Source: Acidimicrobiaceae bacterium
GTDB lineage: Bacteria > Actinomycetota > Acidimicrobiia > Acidimicrobiales > Aldehydirespiratoraceae
DNA length: 37,222 bases
Direction: 5' to 3'
Assembly: GCA_009844405.1 (NCBI GenBank)
Contig: VYBO01000050.1
Location: 1 to 37,222 of the forward strand
The position numbers were made by a program, and so were the translations under genes. The notes beneath the pieces were generated by a model. That model was not told where the DNA came from. It saw nothing but the letters and a program-made list of their open reading frames with translations, and did no database searches. Of this stretch, positions 1 to 7,446 are shown piece by piece (the first letter of the stretch is position 1; every line of letters begins with the position of its first letter).

Positions 1-783
1 CGACGCCGACTTGGCCACCAGGTCGGCCTCCAGCCCGTGCCCGCAGGCCTCGTGGAACAGCACCCCGCCGCCCCCGGGCCCCACCACCACGGGCATCTCG
101 CCGCTGGGCGCGGGTCGGGCGGTGAGCTTGGTGAGGGCCCGCTGCGAGGCCCGGCGGGCCATCTCCTCCACGTCGTAGAGGTCGAACAATTCGAAGCCGA
201 CGGTCCGTCCCGCCGACTCGCGGCCGGTCTGCATGCCGGTGTCGCCGGTGGCCACGCACGACACCGAGAACAGGGTGCGCACCTGGTCGTCGCTGGTGAA
301 CAGCCCGTCGCTGTCGGCCACCAGGATGCGGCGGCGACCGTCGCCGTACCGGGCTGAGACCTGGGTGATGGCGCCTCCGGCGGAGCGGGCCGCAGCGTCC
401 GCGGCGGTGAGCAGCGCCACCTTGCGGTCCTTGGGCACCTCCTCGGGAGGGATGCGAACCTCGAGGCGCCGCGGCGTCCGGACGGCCGACACCGCGACGG
501 TGCGGGTGCCGCCGCCGCCCCGGCGGGCAGCCGCCGCGGCCGCCCCGGCCGCCGAGGCCAGGCCGGACTCGCTGAGGTCCGCGGTGTGGGCGAACCCGGT
601 GGTGTCACCGGCCACGACCCGGATGCCGGCGCCGCGGTCGCGTCCCGACACGACCTCCTCGACACGGCCGTCGTCGAGGATCGCGGAGGACGAGCGCCTG
701 TCTTCCGCGAATATCTCGGCGAAGTCGGCTCCGGTGCGCATCGCGACCGCCAGGGTGCGGTTCACAAGATCGGTATCGAGCAT
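1..783 (-). CDS. tldD: TldD/PmbA-family metalloprotease, N-terminal part (runs off left edge)
   Basis: The first 261 codons are present and the rest lies beyond base 1. The protein starts MLDTDLVNRTLAVAMRTGAD. Near residue 245 it carries HEACGHGLEAD, which matches the HExxxH zinc-protease motif of TldD; PmbA partners lack it, so TldD is the better name. TldD acts with PmbA (TldE) to degrade or mature unstructured peptides in the cytoplasm. Its start codon overlaps, head to head, a possible alternative start of the PAP2 gene. A TACAGT box (792-797, minus strand) lies 8 bases before the ATG, so the transcript is probably leaderless. Family assignment is firm; completeness cannot be judged from this window. 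Confidence 0.88.
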   Translation of the reverse strand, partial: MLDTDLVNRTLAVAMRTGADFAEIFAEDRRSSSAILDDGRVEEVVSGRDRGAGIRVVAGDTTGFAHTADLSESGLASAAGAAAAAARRGGGGTRTVAVSAVRTPRRLEVRIPPEEVPKDRKVALLTAADAAARSAGGAITQVSARYGDGRRRILVADSDGLFTSDDQVRTLFSVSCVATGDTGMQTGRESAGRTVGFELFDLYDVEEMARRASQRALTKLTARPAPSGEMPVVVGPGGGGVLFHEACGHGLEADLVAKSAS

Positions 784-790
784 GACCGAC

Positions 791-797
791 TACTGTA
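791..797. promoter_or_regulatory. Overlapping divergent -10 elements between tldD and the PAP2 gene
   Basis: The 7 bases TACTGTA read as a TANNNT box on both strands: TACTGT on plus (791-796) and TACAGT on minus (792-797). The plus box ends 6 bases before ATG 803 and the minus box ends 8 bases before ATG 783. Only 19 bases separate the two start codons, so both transcripts would be leaderless or nearly so. The role is inferred from spacing; there is no expression evidence. Confidence 0.45.
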
Positions 798-802
798 ACG
801 CG

Positions 803-1681
803 ATGGCTTCGGGGGCCACTGACGTCACCGACGACGCGGACGCCGGGCGGGTGTCGGGACCGCTCAGCGACTCCGAGAGGCCCCAGGCCCGAAGCTCCGC
901 GGGCGGCTCGCTGCACTGGTGGAGCGAGCTGATCATCGTCGGCGCCTTCTACGGCGTCTACACGTTCATCCGCAACCGGTTCGGATCGGACCTGGGCCAG
1001 TCGGTGAAGCAGACGGCCATCGACAACGCCTACGACGTGATCTCCTGGGAGCGGGCGGTGCACCTCTTCGGCGAGAAGGGCATCCAGGACCTGTTCATCG
1101 AATGGGACTGGTTCATCCAGTTCTGGAACATCTTCTACGGCCTCTGCCATTTCGCGGTGACCATCTCGGTGATGGTGTTCCTGTTCCTTCGTCATCCGGT
1201 GCGCTACGGCATTCAGCGCACGGTCCTGGCCTTCACCACCGGGCTGGCGCTGGTGGGCTTCGCCCTCTACCCGCTCATGCCGCCCCGGCTGCTCAACGAC
1301 TGCAGCCCGTTCGGCGCCTGCGACTCCAACTACTCCTACGTGGACACTCTCGTGGACCCGGGCGGGTTCTGGTCGTTCAACTCGAGCGCCATGATGGACA
1401 TCTCCAACCAGTACGCGGCCATGCCCAGCCTGCACATCGCCTGGGCGGTGTGGTGTGTGGTGGCGGCCCTGCCGGTTCTGCGCCGCCGGGGGGTGCGCCT
1501 GGGGATGCTGGCCTATCCGTGGCTTACACTGTTCGCAGTGATGGTCACCGCCAACCACTACTGGATTGACGCCGTCGGAGGTCTGCTGGCGGTCGTGATC
1601 GCCTACCCGGCGGGGGTGCTGCTCGCCCGCAGGCTCCCGGCGTGGCTGGCGCCCCGGCCAGTCGGCGCCGTCCCGACGTAG
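803..1681 (+). CDS. PAP2-superfamily membrane phosphatase / phosphotransferase
   Basis: This is a 292-residue membrane protein of the PAP2_3 (inositol phosphotransferase-like) type. It has about six hydrophobic segments. The C-terminal half holds the PAP2 catalytic signatures: PSLHIAW near residue 209 and NHYWIDAVGG near residue 253, which supply the paired histidines and the aspartate. Such enzymes remove or transfer phosphate groups on lipid head groups at the membrane; the substrate here is unknown. Start 803 is chosen because a TACTGT box lies 6 bases upstream. An in-frame ATG at 782 would add seven residues (MTDYCNA). The gene runs toward dxs, 12 bases downstream. Confidence 0.8.
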   Translation: MASGATDVTDDADAGRVSGPLSDSERPQARSSAGGSLHWWSELIIVGAFYGVYTFIRNRFGSDLGQSVKQTAIDNAYDVISWERAVHLFGEKGIQDLFIEWDWFIQFWNIFYGLCHFAVTISVMVFLFLRHPVRYGIQRTVLAFTTGLALVGFALYPLMPPRLLNDCSPFGACDSNYSYVDTLVDPGGFWSFNSSAMMDISNQYAAMPSLHIAWAVWCVVAALPVLRRRGVRLGMLAYPWLTLFAVMVTANHYWIDAVGGLLAVVIAYPAGVLLARRLPAWLAPRPVGAVPT

Positions 1682-1693
1682 GAGGGCAGACCG

Positions 1694-3535
1694 ATGCAAC
1701 TCGACGCGATCACGGGTCCTGACGACCTGCGCGAGCGCTCCCACAGGGAGCTCGACGACCTCTGCGGGCAGATCCGCGCCCGCATCATCGAGGCTGTCAC
1801 CGCCCGGGGCGGCCATCTTGGATCGAACCTCGGGGCGGTGGAGCTCACCGTCGCCCTGCACCGCATCTTCCACTCGCCCCACGATGTGATCCTGTGGGAC
1901 ACGGGCCATCAGGCCTACGTCCACAAGATGCTCACCGGGCGGGCCTCCGACTTCGACTCGCTGCGCACCGCCGGGGGCCTCGCGGGATACCCGTCGCGAG
2001 CCGAGTCCCCCCACGACTGGATCGAGAACAGCCACGCCTCCACCGTGCTGTCCTACGCCCACGGCCTGGCCACCGCGTTCGAGTTCTCCGACACGCGGCG
2101 CCGCGTCGTGGCCGTGGTGGGTGACGGAGCCCTGACGGGAGGCATGGCCTTCGAGGGGCTGAACAACATCGGCCACAGCGGCCGCAACGTGATCATCGTG
2201 CTCAACGACAACGGCCGCAGCTACGCCCCAACGGTCTCGAGGCTCTCCGAGAGTCTGGTGCGCTTCCGCTCCAACCCCAAGATCATGCGCCGATCCGACC
2301 GCCTCGAGGAGGTGGCAGAGCGCATCCCCTGGGTGGGTGACACCCTCCAGCGGGGCATGAAGATGTCGAAGGCCGCCCTGCGTGAGTTGTGGGACTCGGC
2401 CGGCTTCTTCGAGAACCTGGGCGTGCGCTACCTCGGCCCCTTCGACGGGCACGACATAGCCGGGCTGGAAGAGGCGCTGTCCAATGCGGCCCAGTTCGAC
2501 GGGCCGGTCGTGGTCCATGTGCTCACCCAGAAGGGGCGCGGCTACGGCCCGGCCGAGGAGGACACCGTCAAGCACATGCACGACGTGGGCAAGGTGAAGT
2601 CGGGCACCTACACCGGCATGTTCTCCGAAATGATGGTCAAGCTGGGCGGCCTGCACCCCGAGGTGGTGGCCATCACCGCGGCCATGCCCGATTCCACCGG
2701 TCTGCTGCCGTTCCGGGAGCACTTCGGCGACCGCTGCATCGACGTGGGCATCGCCGAGCAGCACGCGGTGACCTCGGCCGTCGGCATGGCCATGGGAGGG
2801 CTTCGGCCGTTCTTCGCGGTGTACAGCACCTTCCTGAGCCGGGCCTTCGACCAGGTCAATCTGGACTGCGGCATGCACCAGGCGCCGGTGGTGTTCTGCA
2901 TCGACCGGGCAGGCATCACCGGAGACGACGGGCCGTCGCACCACGGCGTGCTCGACATGGTGCTGCTCACCAAGGTTCCCGGGATGGTGGTGCTGGCCCC
3001 GTCGTCGCTCCAGGAGCTGGAGCGGATGATGCTCGACGCCATGGACATGACCGGCGGCCCGGTCGCCATCCGCTGGCCCAAGACCGCGGCTCGCAACGTC
3101 TCGGTGGAGGAAGTGGGCTCGGGGCTGCGGGCCCGCAAGGCCCGTGCCGCGGACGGCCGGCTGTGCCTGATCGGTGTCGGGAAGATGCTGGAGGCGTGCG
3201 AGCAGGCCGCCGAGCTCCTCGCCCACGACGGCGTGGAGGCCACCGTGTGGGATCCCCGGGCCGTGAGCCCGCTGTGCGACTGGATGCTCGCCGACGCGGC
3301 AGAACACGAGATGGTGGTGACCGTCGAGGACGGGCTGCGCACCGGTGGTGCCGGCACGGCCATCCGCGACGGGTTGCTGGAGCGGGCCGAGGCCGCCGGG
3401 CAGGCTGCTCCCAGGGTCCGGGTGCTGGGTGTGCCGCTCGACTACCTCCCCCACGGCAAGCCCGACGCCATCCTGGCCGATCTGGGCCTGGACGCCGCGG
3501 GGATCGCAGCCACCGTCAAGCAAGAACTGCTGTAG
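1694..3535 (+). CDS. dxs: 1-deoxy-D-xylulose-5-phosphate synthase
   Basis: Dxs condenses pyruvate and glyceraldehyde-3-phosphate to DXP, the first step of the MEP isoprenoid pathway. The 613-residue protein has the expected layout: a thiamine-diphosphate binding part (DTGHQAYVHKMLTGR near 75, GDGALTGGMAFEGLNN near 145), a central pyrimidine-binding domain with the catalytic EQHAVT near 356, and a C-terminal transketolase domain. It is slightly shorter than E. coli Dxs (620). AGGAGG ends about 8 bases before the ATG, so this start uses a Shine-Dalgarno site, unlike most genes nearby. It is probably co-transcribed with the PAP2 gene. A hairpin follows the stop codon. Confidence 0.97.
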   Translation: MQLDAITGPDDLRERSHRELDDLCGQIRARIIEAVTARGGHLGSNLGAVELTVALHRIFHSPHDVILWDTGHQAYVHKMLTGRASDFDSLRTAGGLAGYPSRAESPHDWIENSHASTVLSYAHGLATAFEFSDTRRRVVAVVGDGALTGGMAFEGLNNIGHSGRNVIIVLNDNGRSYAPTVSRLSESLVRFRSNPKIMRRSDRLEEVAERIPWVGDTLQRGMKMSKAALRELWDSAGFFENLGVRYLGPFDGHDIAGLEEALSNAAQFDGPVVVHVLTQKGRGYGPAEEDTVKHMHDVGKVKSGTYTGMFSEMMVKLGGLHPEVVAITAAMPDSTGLLPFREHFGDRCIDVGIAEQHAVTSAVGMAMGGLRPFFAVYSTFLSRAFDQVNLDCGMHQAPVVFCIDRAGITGDDGPSHHGVLDMVLLTKVPGMVVLAPSSLQELERMMLDAMDMTGGPVAIRWPKTAARNVSVEEVGSGLRARKARAADGRLCLIGVGKMLEACEQAAELLAHDGVEATVWDPRAVSPLCDWMLADAAEHEMVVTVEDGLRTGGAGTAIRDGLLERAEAAGQAAPRVRVLGVPLDYLPHGKPDAILADLGLDAAGIAATVKQELL

Positions 3536-3548
3536 GCCGCGCCGCGAG

Positions 3549-3568
3549 CCGGCTGGCGTCGCAGCCGG
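3549..3568. terminator. Hairpin between convergent dxs and Nfu-like genes
   Basis: CCGGCTG (3549-3555), a six-base loop, then CAGCCGG (3562-3568) form a perfect 7-bp GC-rich stem. It lies between the dxs stop (3535) and the Nfu-like stop (3586), where a bidirectional terminator is expected. There is no T tract, so intrinsic termination is not proven. Confidence 0.5.
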
Positions 3569-3585
3569 TGCAGGGGCTTGAGCCG

Positions 3586-4236
3586 TCAGCTGTAGTAGGG
3601 GCTCTCCCCCGCGTCGTGATCGGTGACGTCGATCACTTCACTCACCTCGGGAATGGCCTCCATGATTGCCCGCTTGATGCCGTCGGACAGCGTGGCCTGG
3701 CTCATGGCGCAGCCCTGGCAGCCGCCGCCCATGGTGACCACCACCGTGTCGTCGCCCTGCACCTCCACCAGGCTGGCGTAGCCCCCGTGCGAGGCCAGCG
3801 CGGGGTTGATGCTCACGTCGAGCAGCTGCTGAACCTTGTCGCCGATGCCGCCGATGAGCTCCAGACGACCCACGTCGCCCAGCGGGTTGGGGCGGTTGGG
3901 GTTGCGGATGACGAGACCGCCCTGGCCGGCCACCGACGGCACGTCGAGGGTGGAGCCCCGGAGCCGGCTGACGCTGGCGTCGGGCACGATCACCGTCAAG
4001 CCGTCCGCGGTGCGGATGTGGTCGTCGGCGGCCGCGTCCGAGACGGGATCGAGCGCCAGGTCGTAGGTGTAGTCGATGCCCGCGGTGCCGGTCACCTCGA
4101 CCCTGAGCCCCAGCGTCTCGGCATCGTCCTCACGGTCGCGGATGGCCAGCACGGCTTCCCGGGCCTCTCCGGTGACGATCAGCACCTCGTCGGCAAGCGA
4201 CTCGGTGGCGTCGGTCGCGGCCGCGGTGTCGATCAT
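3586..4236 (-). CDS. nfuA: NfuA-like Fe-S cluster scaffold/carrier (IscA-like + NifU C-terminal domain)
   Basis: This 216-residue protein starts with an IscA/HesB-like domain, roughly residues 20-115. It ends with a NifU C-terminal (Nfu) domain holding the cluster-binding CQGC motif inside GGGCQGCAMSQATLSDGIK near residue 170. The architecture matches NfuA, which receives an Fe-S cluster and passes it to client apoproteins in the cytoplasm. The N-terminal domain lacks the usual IscA cysteines, as in E. coli NfuA. A TAGGCT box (4244-4249, minus strand) lies 7 bases before ATG 4236, suggesting a leaderless start. The gene faces the crotonase gene divergently, and a ferrochelatase that may also carry an Fe-S cluster follows it. 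Confidence 0.85.
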   Translation of the reverse strand: MIDTAAATDATESLADEVLIVTGEAREAVLAIRDREDDAETLGLRVEVTGTAGIDYTYDLALDPVSDAAADDHIRTADGLTVIVPDASVSRLRGSTLDVPSVAGQGGLVIRNPNRPNPLGDVGRLELIGGIGDKVQQLLDVSINPALASHGGYASLVEVQGDDTVVVTMGGGCQGCAMSQATLSDGIKRAIMEAIPEVSEVIDVTDHDAGESPYYS

Positions 4237-4322
4237 GCATCCGAGCCTACCGACATGCCTCCGGCGGGCGGCAGTGGAATGGGCGGGCGGGCGAGTGAGG
4301 CGGGTGCGGTACGGTGCACTCC

Positions 4323-5024
4323 ATGACTTCGAAGACCTCCTATGAAGTCGTCGACGGCGTCGCCGTCCTGCGCCTGGACGACGGCAAGGCCAACGCCGTG
4401 GGCTACGACACGCTGGCGGCCATCGACGCCGCCCTGGACGACGCCGAGCAGAACGCCGGAGCGCTGGTGATCACCGGCCGGGAGGGCCGTTTCAGCGCCG
4501 GCTTCGATCTCGGCGTATTCGACGAGGGTCCTCAAGCCACCCGCGAGCTCGTGGCAACGGGGGCCCACACCGCGATGCGGCTCTACGGGGCGGCTGTGCC
4601 GGTGGTAGCCGCGTGCACCGGCCACGCGCTCGCCTTCGGCGCGATCATGCTGCTGTCGAGCGACGTTCGCATCGGGGCCGACATCGAGGCCAGGATCGGA
4701 CTCATCGAGGTGTCCATCGGCATGCCGCTGCCCATCTTCGGGATGGAGATGGCCCGGGACCGGCTCAGCCCCAGGCACTTCACCGCCGCCACCGCACTGG
4801 CCACGGCCTACTCGCCCCGCGGCGCGGCCGAGGCCGGCTACCTCGACGAGGTTGTCCCTGCCGACGAGTTGGACGACGCGGCGATGCAGCGGGCCACCGC
4901 TCTGGCCGAGCACGTGCGCCGGACCGCGTTCGGGCTGACCCGCCGCACCGCGAGGCAGAAGACCATTGGCCGCATCCTGTCGACGCTCGACGAGGACCTG
5001 AAGAACTTCGGCGTACTGGAGTGA
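4323..5024 (+). CDS. Crotonase-fold protein (enoyl-CoA hydratase/isomerase family)
   Basis: The 233-residue protein has the crotonase fold. The first oxyanion-hole segment is GRFSAGFDLGVF near residue 58 and the second is GHALAFGAIMLLSSDVRIG near residue 103. Family members act on acyl-CoA thioesters, and the precise reaction cannot be read from the sequence. The segment where classic hydratases carry catalytic glutamates reads IGLIEVSIGMPLP, so hydratase activity itself is uncertain. A TACGGT box (4310-4315) lies 7 bases before ATG 4323, which makes this start better than the GTG at 4314. The stop overlaps the outermost ferrochelatase start (GTGA at 5021-5024). Confidence 0.82.
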   Translation: MTSKTSYEVVDGVAVLRLDDGKANAVGYDTLAAIDAALDDAEQNAGALVITGREGRFSAGFDLGVFDEGPQATRELVATGAHTAMRLYGAAVPVVAACTGHALAFGAIMLLSSDVRIGADIEARIGLIEVSIGMPLPIFGMEMARDRLSPRHFTAATALATAYSPRGAAEAGYLDEVVPADELDDAAMQRATALAEHVRRTAFGLTRRTARQKTIGRILSTLDEDLKNFGVLE

Positions 5025-6130
5025 CTGCCGCAGTCCGGCCAGGGCCGAGGACTGTGGACAACTTCACCCGGCGAGCTGTGGACAACTTGACGGAGCCTGT
5101 GGATCAGCTGGGAAAAGTCCCCGCCTACGACGCGGTCGTGATCGTGTCGTTCGGAGGTCCCGAAGGCCCCTCCGAGGTCGAGCCGTTCCTCGCCAACGTC
5201 ACCGCGGGACGCGATGTCCCCGCCGAGCGCCTGGCCGCGGTCGCCCGGCAGTACCAGCACTTCGGCGGAGTCAGTCCCCTCAACGCCCAGTGCCGACGGC
5301 TGCACACGGCTCTGGCTCGCCGGCTCGCAGCCGCGGGCCCCGACCTGCCGGTGTACTGGGGGAACCGCAACTGGGTGCCCTACCTGGCCGACGCCGTAGG
5401 TGAGATGGCCGAGGCCGGGCACCGCCGGGCGCTGGCCGTCGTCACCTCCGCGTACTCGTCGCACTCGGGCTGTCGCCAGTACCTGGACGACATCGAGGCG
5501 GCCCGGGTCGCGGTTGGCGAGACCGCACCGGCCATCGACAAGGTGCGGGCCTACTACGACCACCCCGGCTTCGTTGAGCCCTTCCGCGACGCGGTCATCG
5601 CGGCCCGTGAGAGCCTGCCCGCCGAGCTCCGATGGGAGGCTCGGCTGGTGTTCACCGCCCACTCCATCCCCGAGGCCATGGCCGCAGGCTGCGACTACGA
5701 GCGTCAACTGACGGAGACCGCTCGCCTGGTGGCGGGCGGGGCAGGCTTCGACGCCTGGACGATGGCCTGGCAGAGCCGCAGCGGCCCGCCCTCGATGCCG
5801 TGGTTGGAGCCCGATGTGAACGAGTGCCTGGAGCGCCTGTCCCGCGACGACGGCGTTGAGGCCGTGGTGCTGGCCCCGATCGGCTTCGTCACCGACCACA
5901 TGGAGGTCATGTGGGATCTCGACGTCGTCGCGGCCAGCACCGCCGCCGATCTGGGCATGCGGCTGGCCCGGGCCGTGTCCCCCGGCACGGGGCCCGACGA
6001 CCGCTTCGTGGCCATGTGGCAGGAGTTGATCTCCGAGCGCATCGTGCCCGGCGCGGCCCGGCGCTCCCTCGGCCGTCTCGGCGCCGGCCCCGACGCCTGC
6101 CCCGCCGGCTGCTGCCCGCTGCGTTCTTGA
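5021..6130 (+). CDS. cpfC: Ferrochelatase (coproporphyrin III type expected in actinomycetes)
   Basis: This enzyme inserts iron into a porphyrin late in heme synthesis. Seen motifs are VIVSFGGPEGPSEVEPFL at the core N-terminus, HFGGVSPLN, SHSGCRQYLDDI and the catalytic-histidine segment FTAHSIPEAM. The C-terminus DACPAGCCPL clusters three cysteines; with the internal cysteine of SGCRQY they could hold the [2Fe-2S] cluster known in actinobacterial ferrochelatases. In actinomycetes this enzyme normally makes coproheme, hence the symbol. The start is uncertain. GTG 5021 overlaps the crotonase stop, but the first 26 residues are encoded by three DnaA-box-like sequences. GTG 5099, with GGAG just upstream, gives a more ordinary N-terminus (VDQLGKVPAYDAVV). 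Confidence 0.9.
   Translation: MTAAVRPGPRTVDNFTRRAVDNLTEPVDQLGKVPAYDAVVIVSFGGPEGPSEVEPFLANVTAGRDVPAERLAAVARQYQHFGGVSPLNAQCRRLHTALARRLAAAGPDLPVYWGNRNWVPYLADAVGEMAEAGHRRALAVVTSAYSSHSGCRQYLDDIEAARVAVGETAPAIDKVRAYYDHPGFVEPFRDAVIAARESLPAELRWEARLVFTAHSIPEAMAAGCDYERQLTETARLVAGGAGFDAWTMAWQSRSGPPSMPWLEPDVNECLERLSRDDGVEAVVLAPIGFVTDHMEVMWDLDVVAASTAADLGMRLARAVSPGTGPDDRFVAMWQELISERIVPGAARRSLGRLGAGPDACPAGCCPLRS
5053..5106. promoter_or_regulatory. Cluster of three DnaA-box-like 9-mers
   Basis: TGTGGACAA occurs at 5053-5061 and 5077-5085, and TGTGGATCA at 5098-5106. All have the same orientation, at 24- and 21-base intervals, about two helical turns. The reverse complement TTGTCCACA is a common DnaA box in high-GC actinomycetes. 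They span the 5' end of the ferrochelatase reading frame. Control of that gene or titration of DnaA are both possible roles, and both are inference. Confidence 0.45.
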
Positions 6131-6134
6131 CGGG

Positions 6135-6158
6135 TATCCACCACTCAGCCTGTGGATA
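6135..6158. promoter_or_regulatory. Inverted pair of DnaA-box-like sites / terminator-like hairpin after ferrochelatase
   Basis: TATCCAC (6135-6141) and GTGGATA (6152-6158) form a 7-bp inverted repeat with a 10-base loop, starting 4 bases after the ferrochelatase stop. The right half lies in TGTGGATAA (6151-6159), a perfect DnaA-box consensus. A T-rich stretch (TGTATTTT) follows, so the same sequence could work as an intrinsic terminator. I cannot tell the two roles apart. Confidence 0.4.
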
Positions 6159-6211
6159 ACTGTATTTTCGGTAGCTGTATACCGTCGAATCCCGGGATCG
6201 AACATCTCAAG

Positions 6212-6520
6212 ATGAACCACACCCGCATCGCGGCCGAGGCGATCCGATTCCGCATCTCCACGATCCGCCGTCCCCTCGTGAGCAGCGAGACGGTCGATGT
6301 GGAGGCCATGGCGGCGGCCGCGGTCACTTCGGCCACTCCGGAGGTCGACCAGGCGCTCCGGATAGTGGCCACCGCCTGGCAGCGCGCCGGCTTCGAGCCG
6401 GAGGGCTTGGTGCAGCCCTGGAAGGGCGAGCAGGTCGACTACTTCAGGAGACAGCCCGACCTCATCGACGCCATCGACGTGATCGTGCGGGGCGCCAACG
6501 GAGCAACCGCCGCAGCCTGA
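6212..6520 (+). CDS. Small protein of unknown function
   Basis: I do not recognise this 102-residue protein. It begins MNHTRIAAEAIRFRISTIRR, has no membrane segment or metal motif, and holds a moderately charged C-terminal half (WQRAGFEPEGLVQPWKGEQ). It reads as a small cytoplasmic alpha-helical protein. A TATACC box at 6178-6183 could drive it with a leader of about 20 bases, and no Shine-Dalgarno site is visible. The frame stays open up to a GTG at 6152 inside the DnaA-like box, but that extension (VDNCIFGSCIPSN) looks non-coding. A copy of the palindromic repeat follows its stop codon. Confidence 0.5.
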   Translation: MNHTRIAAEAIRFRISTIRRPLVSSETVDVEAMAAAAVTSATPEVDQALRIVATAWQRAGFEPEGLVQPWKGEQVDYFRRQPDLIDAIDVIVRGANGATAAA

Positions 6521-6533
6521 TCCCTTCTTGACG

Positions 6534-6581
6534 GAATTGGCAGCGGTGGGTGCCGTTCCGGGCGTTCCCGGCTGCCAACTC
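6534..6581. repeat. Palindromic repeat, copy 1
   Basis: GAATTGGCAGC, 26 variable bases, then GCTGCCAACTC: 48 bases, with one change in the right arm relative to the other copies. It lies 13 bases after the stop of the small unknown gene and ends about 25 bases before the fpg promoter box. Confidence 0.85.
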
Positions 6582-6620
6582 CCCAGAAGGACGTTGCAGG
6601 CTCCGGTACGGTGCGGGCCG

Positions 6621-7436
6621 GTGCCCGAGCTTCCCGAGGTCGAGACCATCCGAGCCCAGTTGGACCGGCGCCTGGCGGGGCGCTCGATCACCGACGCAGG
6701 CTCCCACCCCTCGGAGAAGTTCCTGCCGGCCATGGACGCGGTCGGCGGCCAGATCTCAGCCGTCGGCCGCCGCGGCAAGTATCTCATCGTTGCCTTCGAC
6801 GACGGCAGCGAAACCGGATGCGAGCTGGTCATCCATCTCGGGATGACCGGCCGGCTCTCCATCTCGCCCGACGCCGATCGGGACCATCCGCACTTGCGGG
6901 CCTGGTGGCGCCTGGACGGCGACGAGTTGCTCACGCTCCACGACATCCGGCGGTTCGGCCGGGTGCACGTCGTGGAGGCCGGCCGCTACGAGGCCATCGC
7001 CACCCTCGACCGCCTCGGGCCCGAGCCCTTCAGCGACCAGTTCACCGGCGACGGCCTGTGGCGGGCGCTCAGCGCCAGCCGGCGCCGCGTGAAGACCCAG
7101 CTGCTGTCGCAGCGGCCGGTGGCGGGCGTGGGCAACATCTACGCCGACGAGGCGCTGTGGCTGGCGCGGATCAACCCTGCCGTGCGCTACGTGTCGAGAC
7201 CCCGGGCCGGACGGCTGGCCGACGCCATCCGCACCGCGCTCACGTCGGGGCTGCGCCACGGCGGCACCACGCTGCGCGACTACGCCACCCTGGACGGATC
7301 GTCCGGGCGCAACCAGCACCATCTGCGCTGCTACGGGCGGGCGGGCGAGCCGTGCGAGCGCTGCGGCGCGGAGCTGCGCCGCCGGATCATCGACGCCCGG
7401 GGCACCACTTGGTGCCCCACCTGCCAGCGGCGGTAG
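6621..7436 (+). CDS. mutM: Formamidopyrimidine-DNA glycosylase
   Basis: Fpg/MutM removes oxidised purines such as 8-oxoguanine and nicks the abasic strand. The enzyme needs proline directly after the initiator, and starting at GTG 6621 gives exactly (M)PELPEVETIR, with the catalytic proline and following glutamate. RRGKYLIV near residue 55 holds the conserved lysine. The C-terminal zinc finger CERC-x16-CPTC is complete. At 271 residues the length is normal. A TACGGT box (6607-6612) lies 8 bases before the GTG, so translation is probably leaderless. The promoter box of the next gene overlaps the stop codon of fpg. Confidence 0.96.
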   Translation: MPELPEVETIRAQLDRRLAGRSITDAGSHPSEKFLPAMDAVGGQISAVGRRGKYLIVAFDDGSETGCELVIHLGMTGRLSISPDADRDHPHLRAWWRLDGDELLTLHDIRRFGRVHVVEAGRYEAIATLDRLGPEPFSDQFTGDGLWRALSASRRRVKTQLLSQRPVAGVGNIYADEALWLARINPAVRYVSRPRAGRLADAIRTALTSGLRHGGTTLRDYATLDGSSGRNQHHLRCYGRAGEPCERCGAELRRRIIDARGTTWCPTCQRR

Positions 7437-7446
7437 GTTGGGACGC

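Noticed and set aside
233-802. N-terminal extension of the PAP2 protein
   Set aside because: The frame is open upstream only because it mirrors tldD, and the extension is Arg/Ala/Ser-rich with no PAP2-family similarity.
605-3523. 972-codon open frame on the minus strand opposite the PAP2 gene and dxs
   Set aside because: It lies antisense to two well-identified genes. Its composition is the Arg/His/Gly/Pro-rich pattern produced by reading high-GC codons on the wrong strand.
5053-6160. Chromosomal replication origin
   Set aside because: DnaA-like boxes occur, but there is no AT-rich unwinding region and no dnaA, dnaN or parAB gene nearby.
4838-6946. 702-codon minus-strand frame opposite ferrochelatase and fpg
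   Set aside because: Antisense shadow; it also covers the DnaA-like boxes, a palindromic repeat and two promoters.
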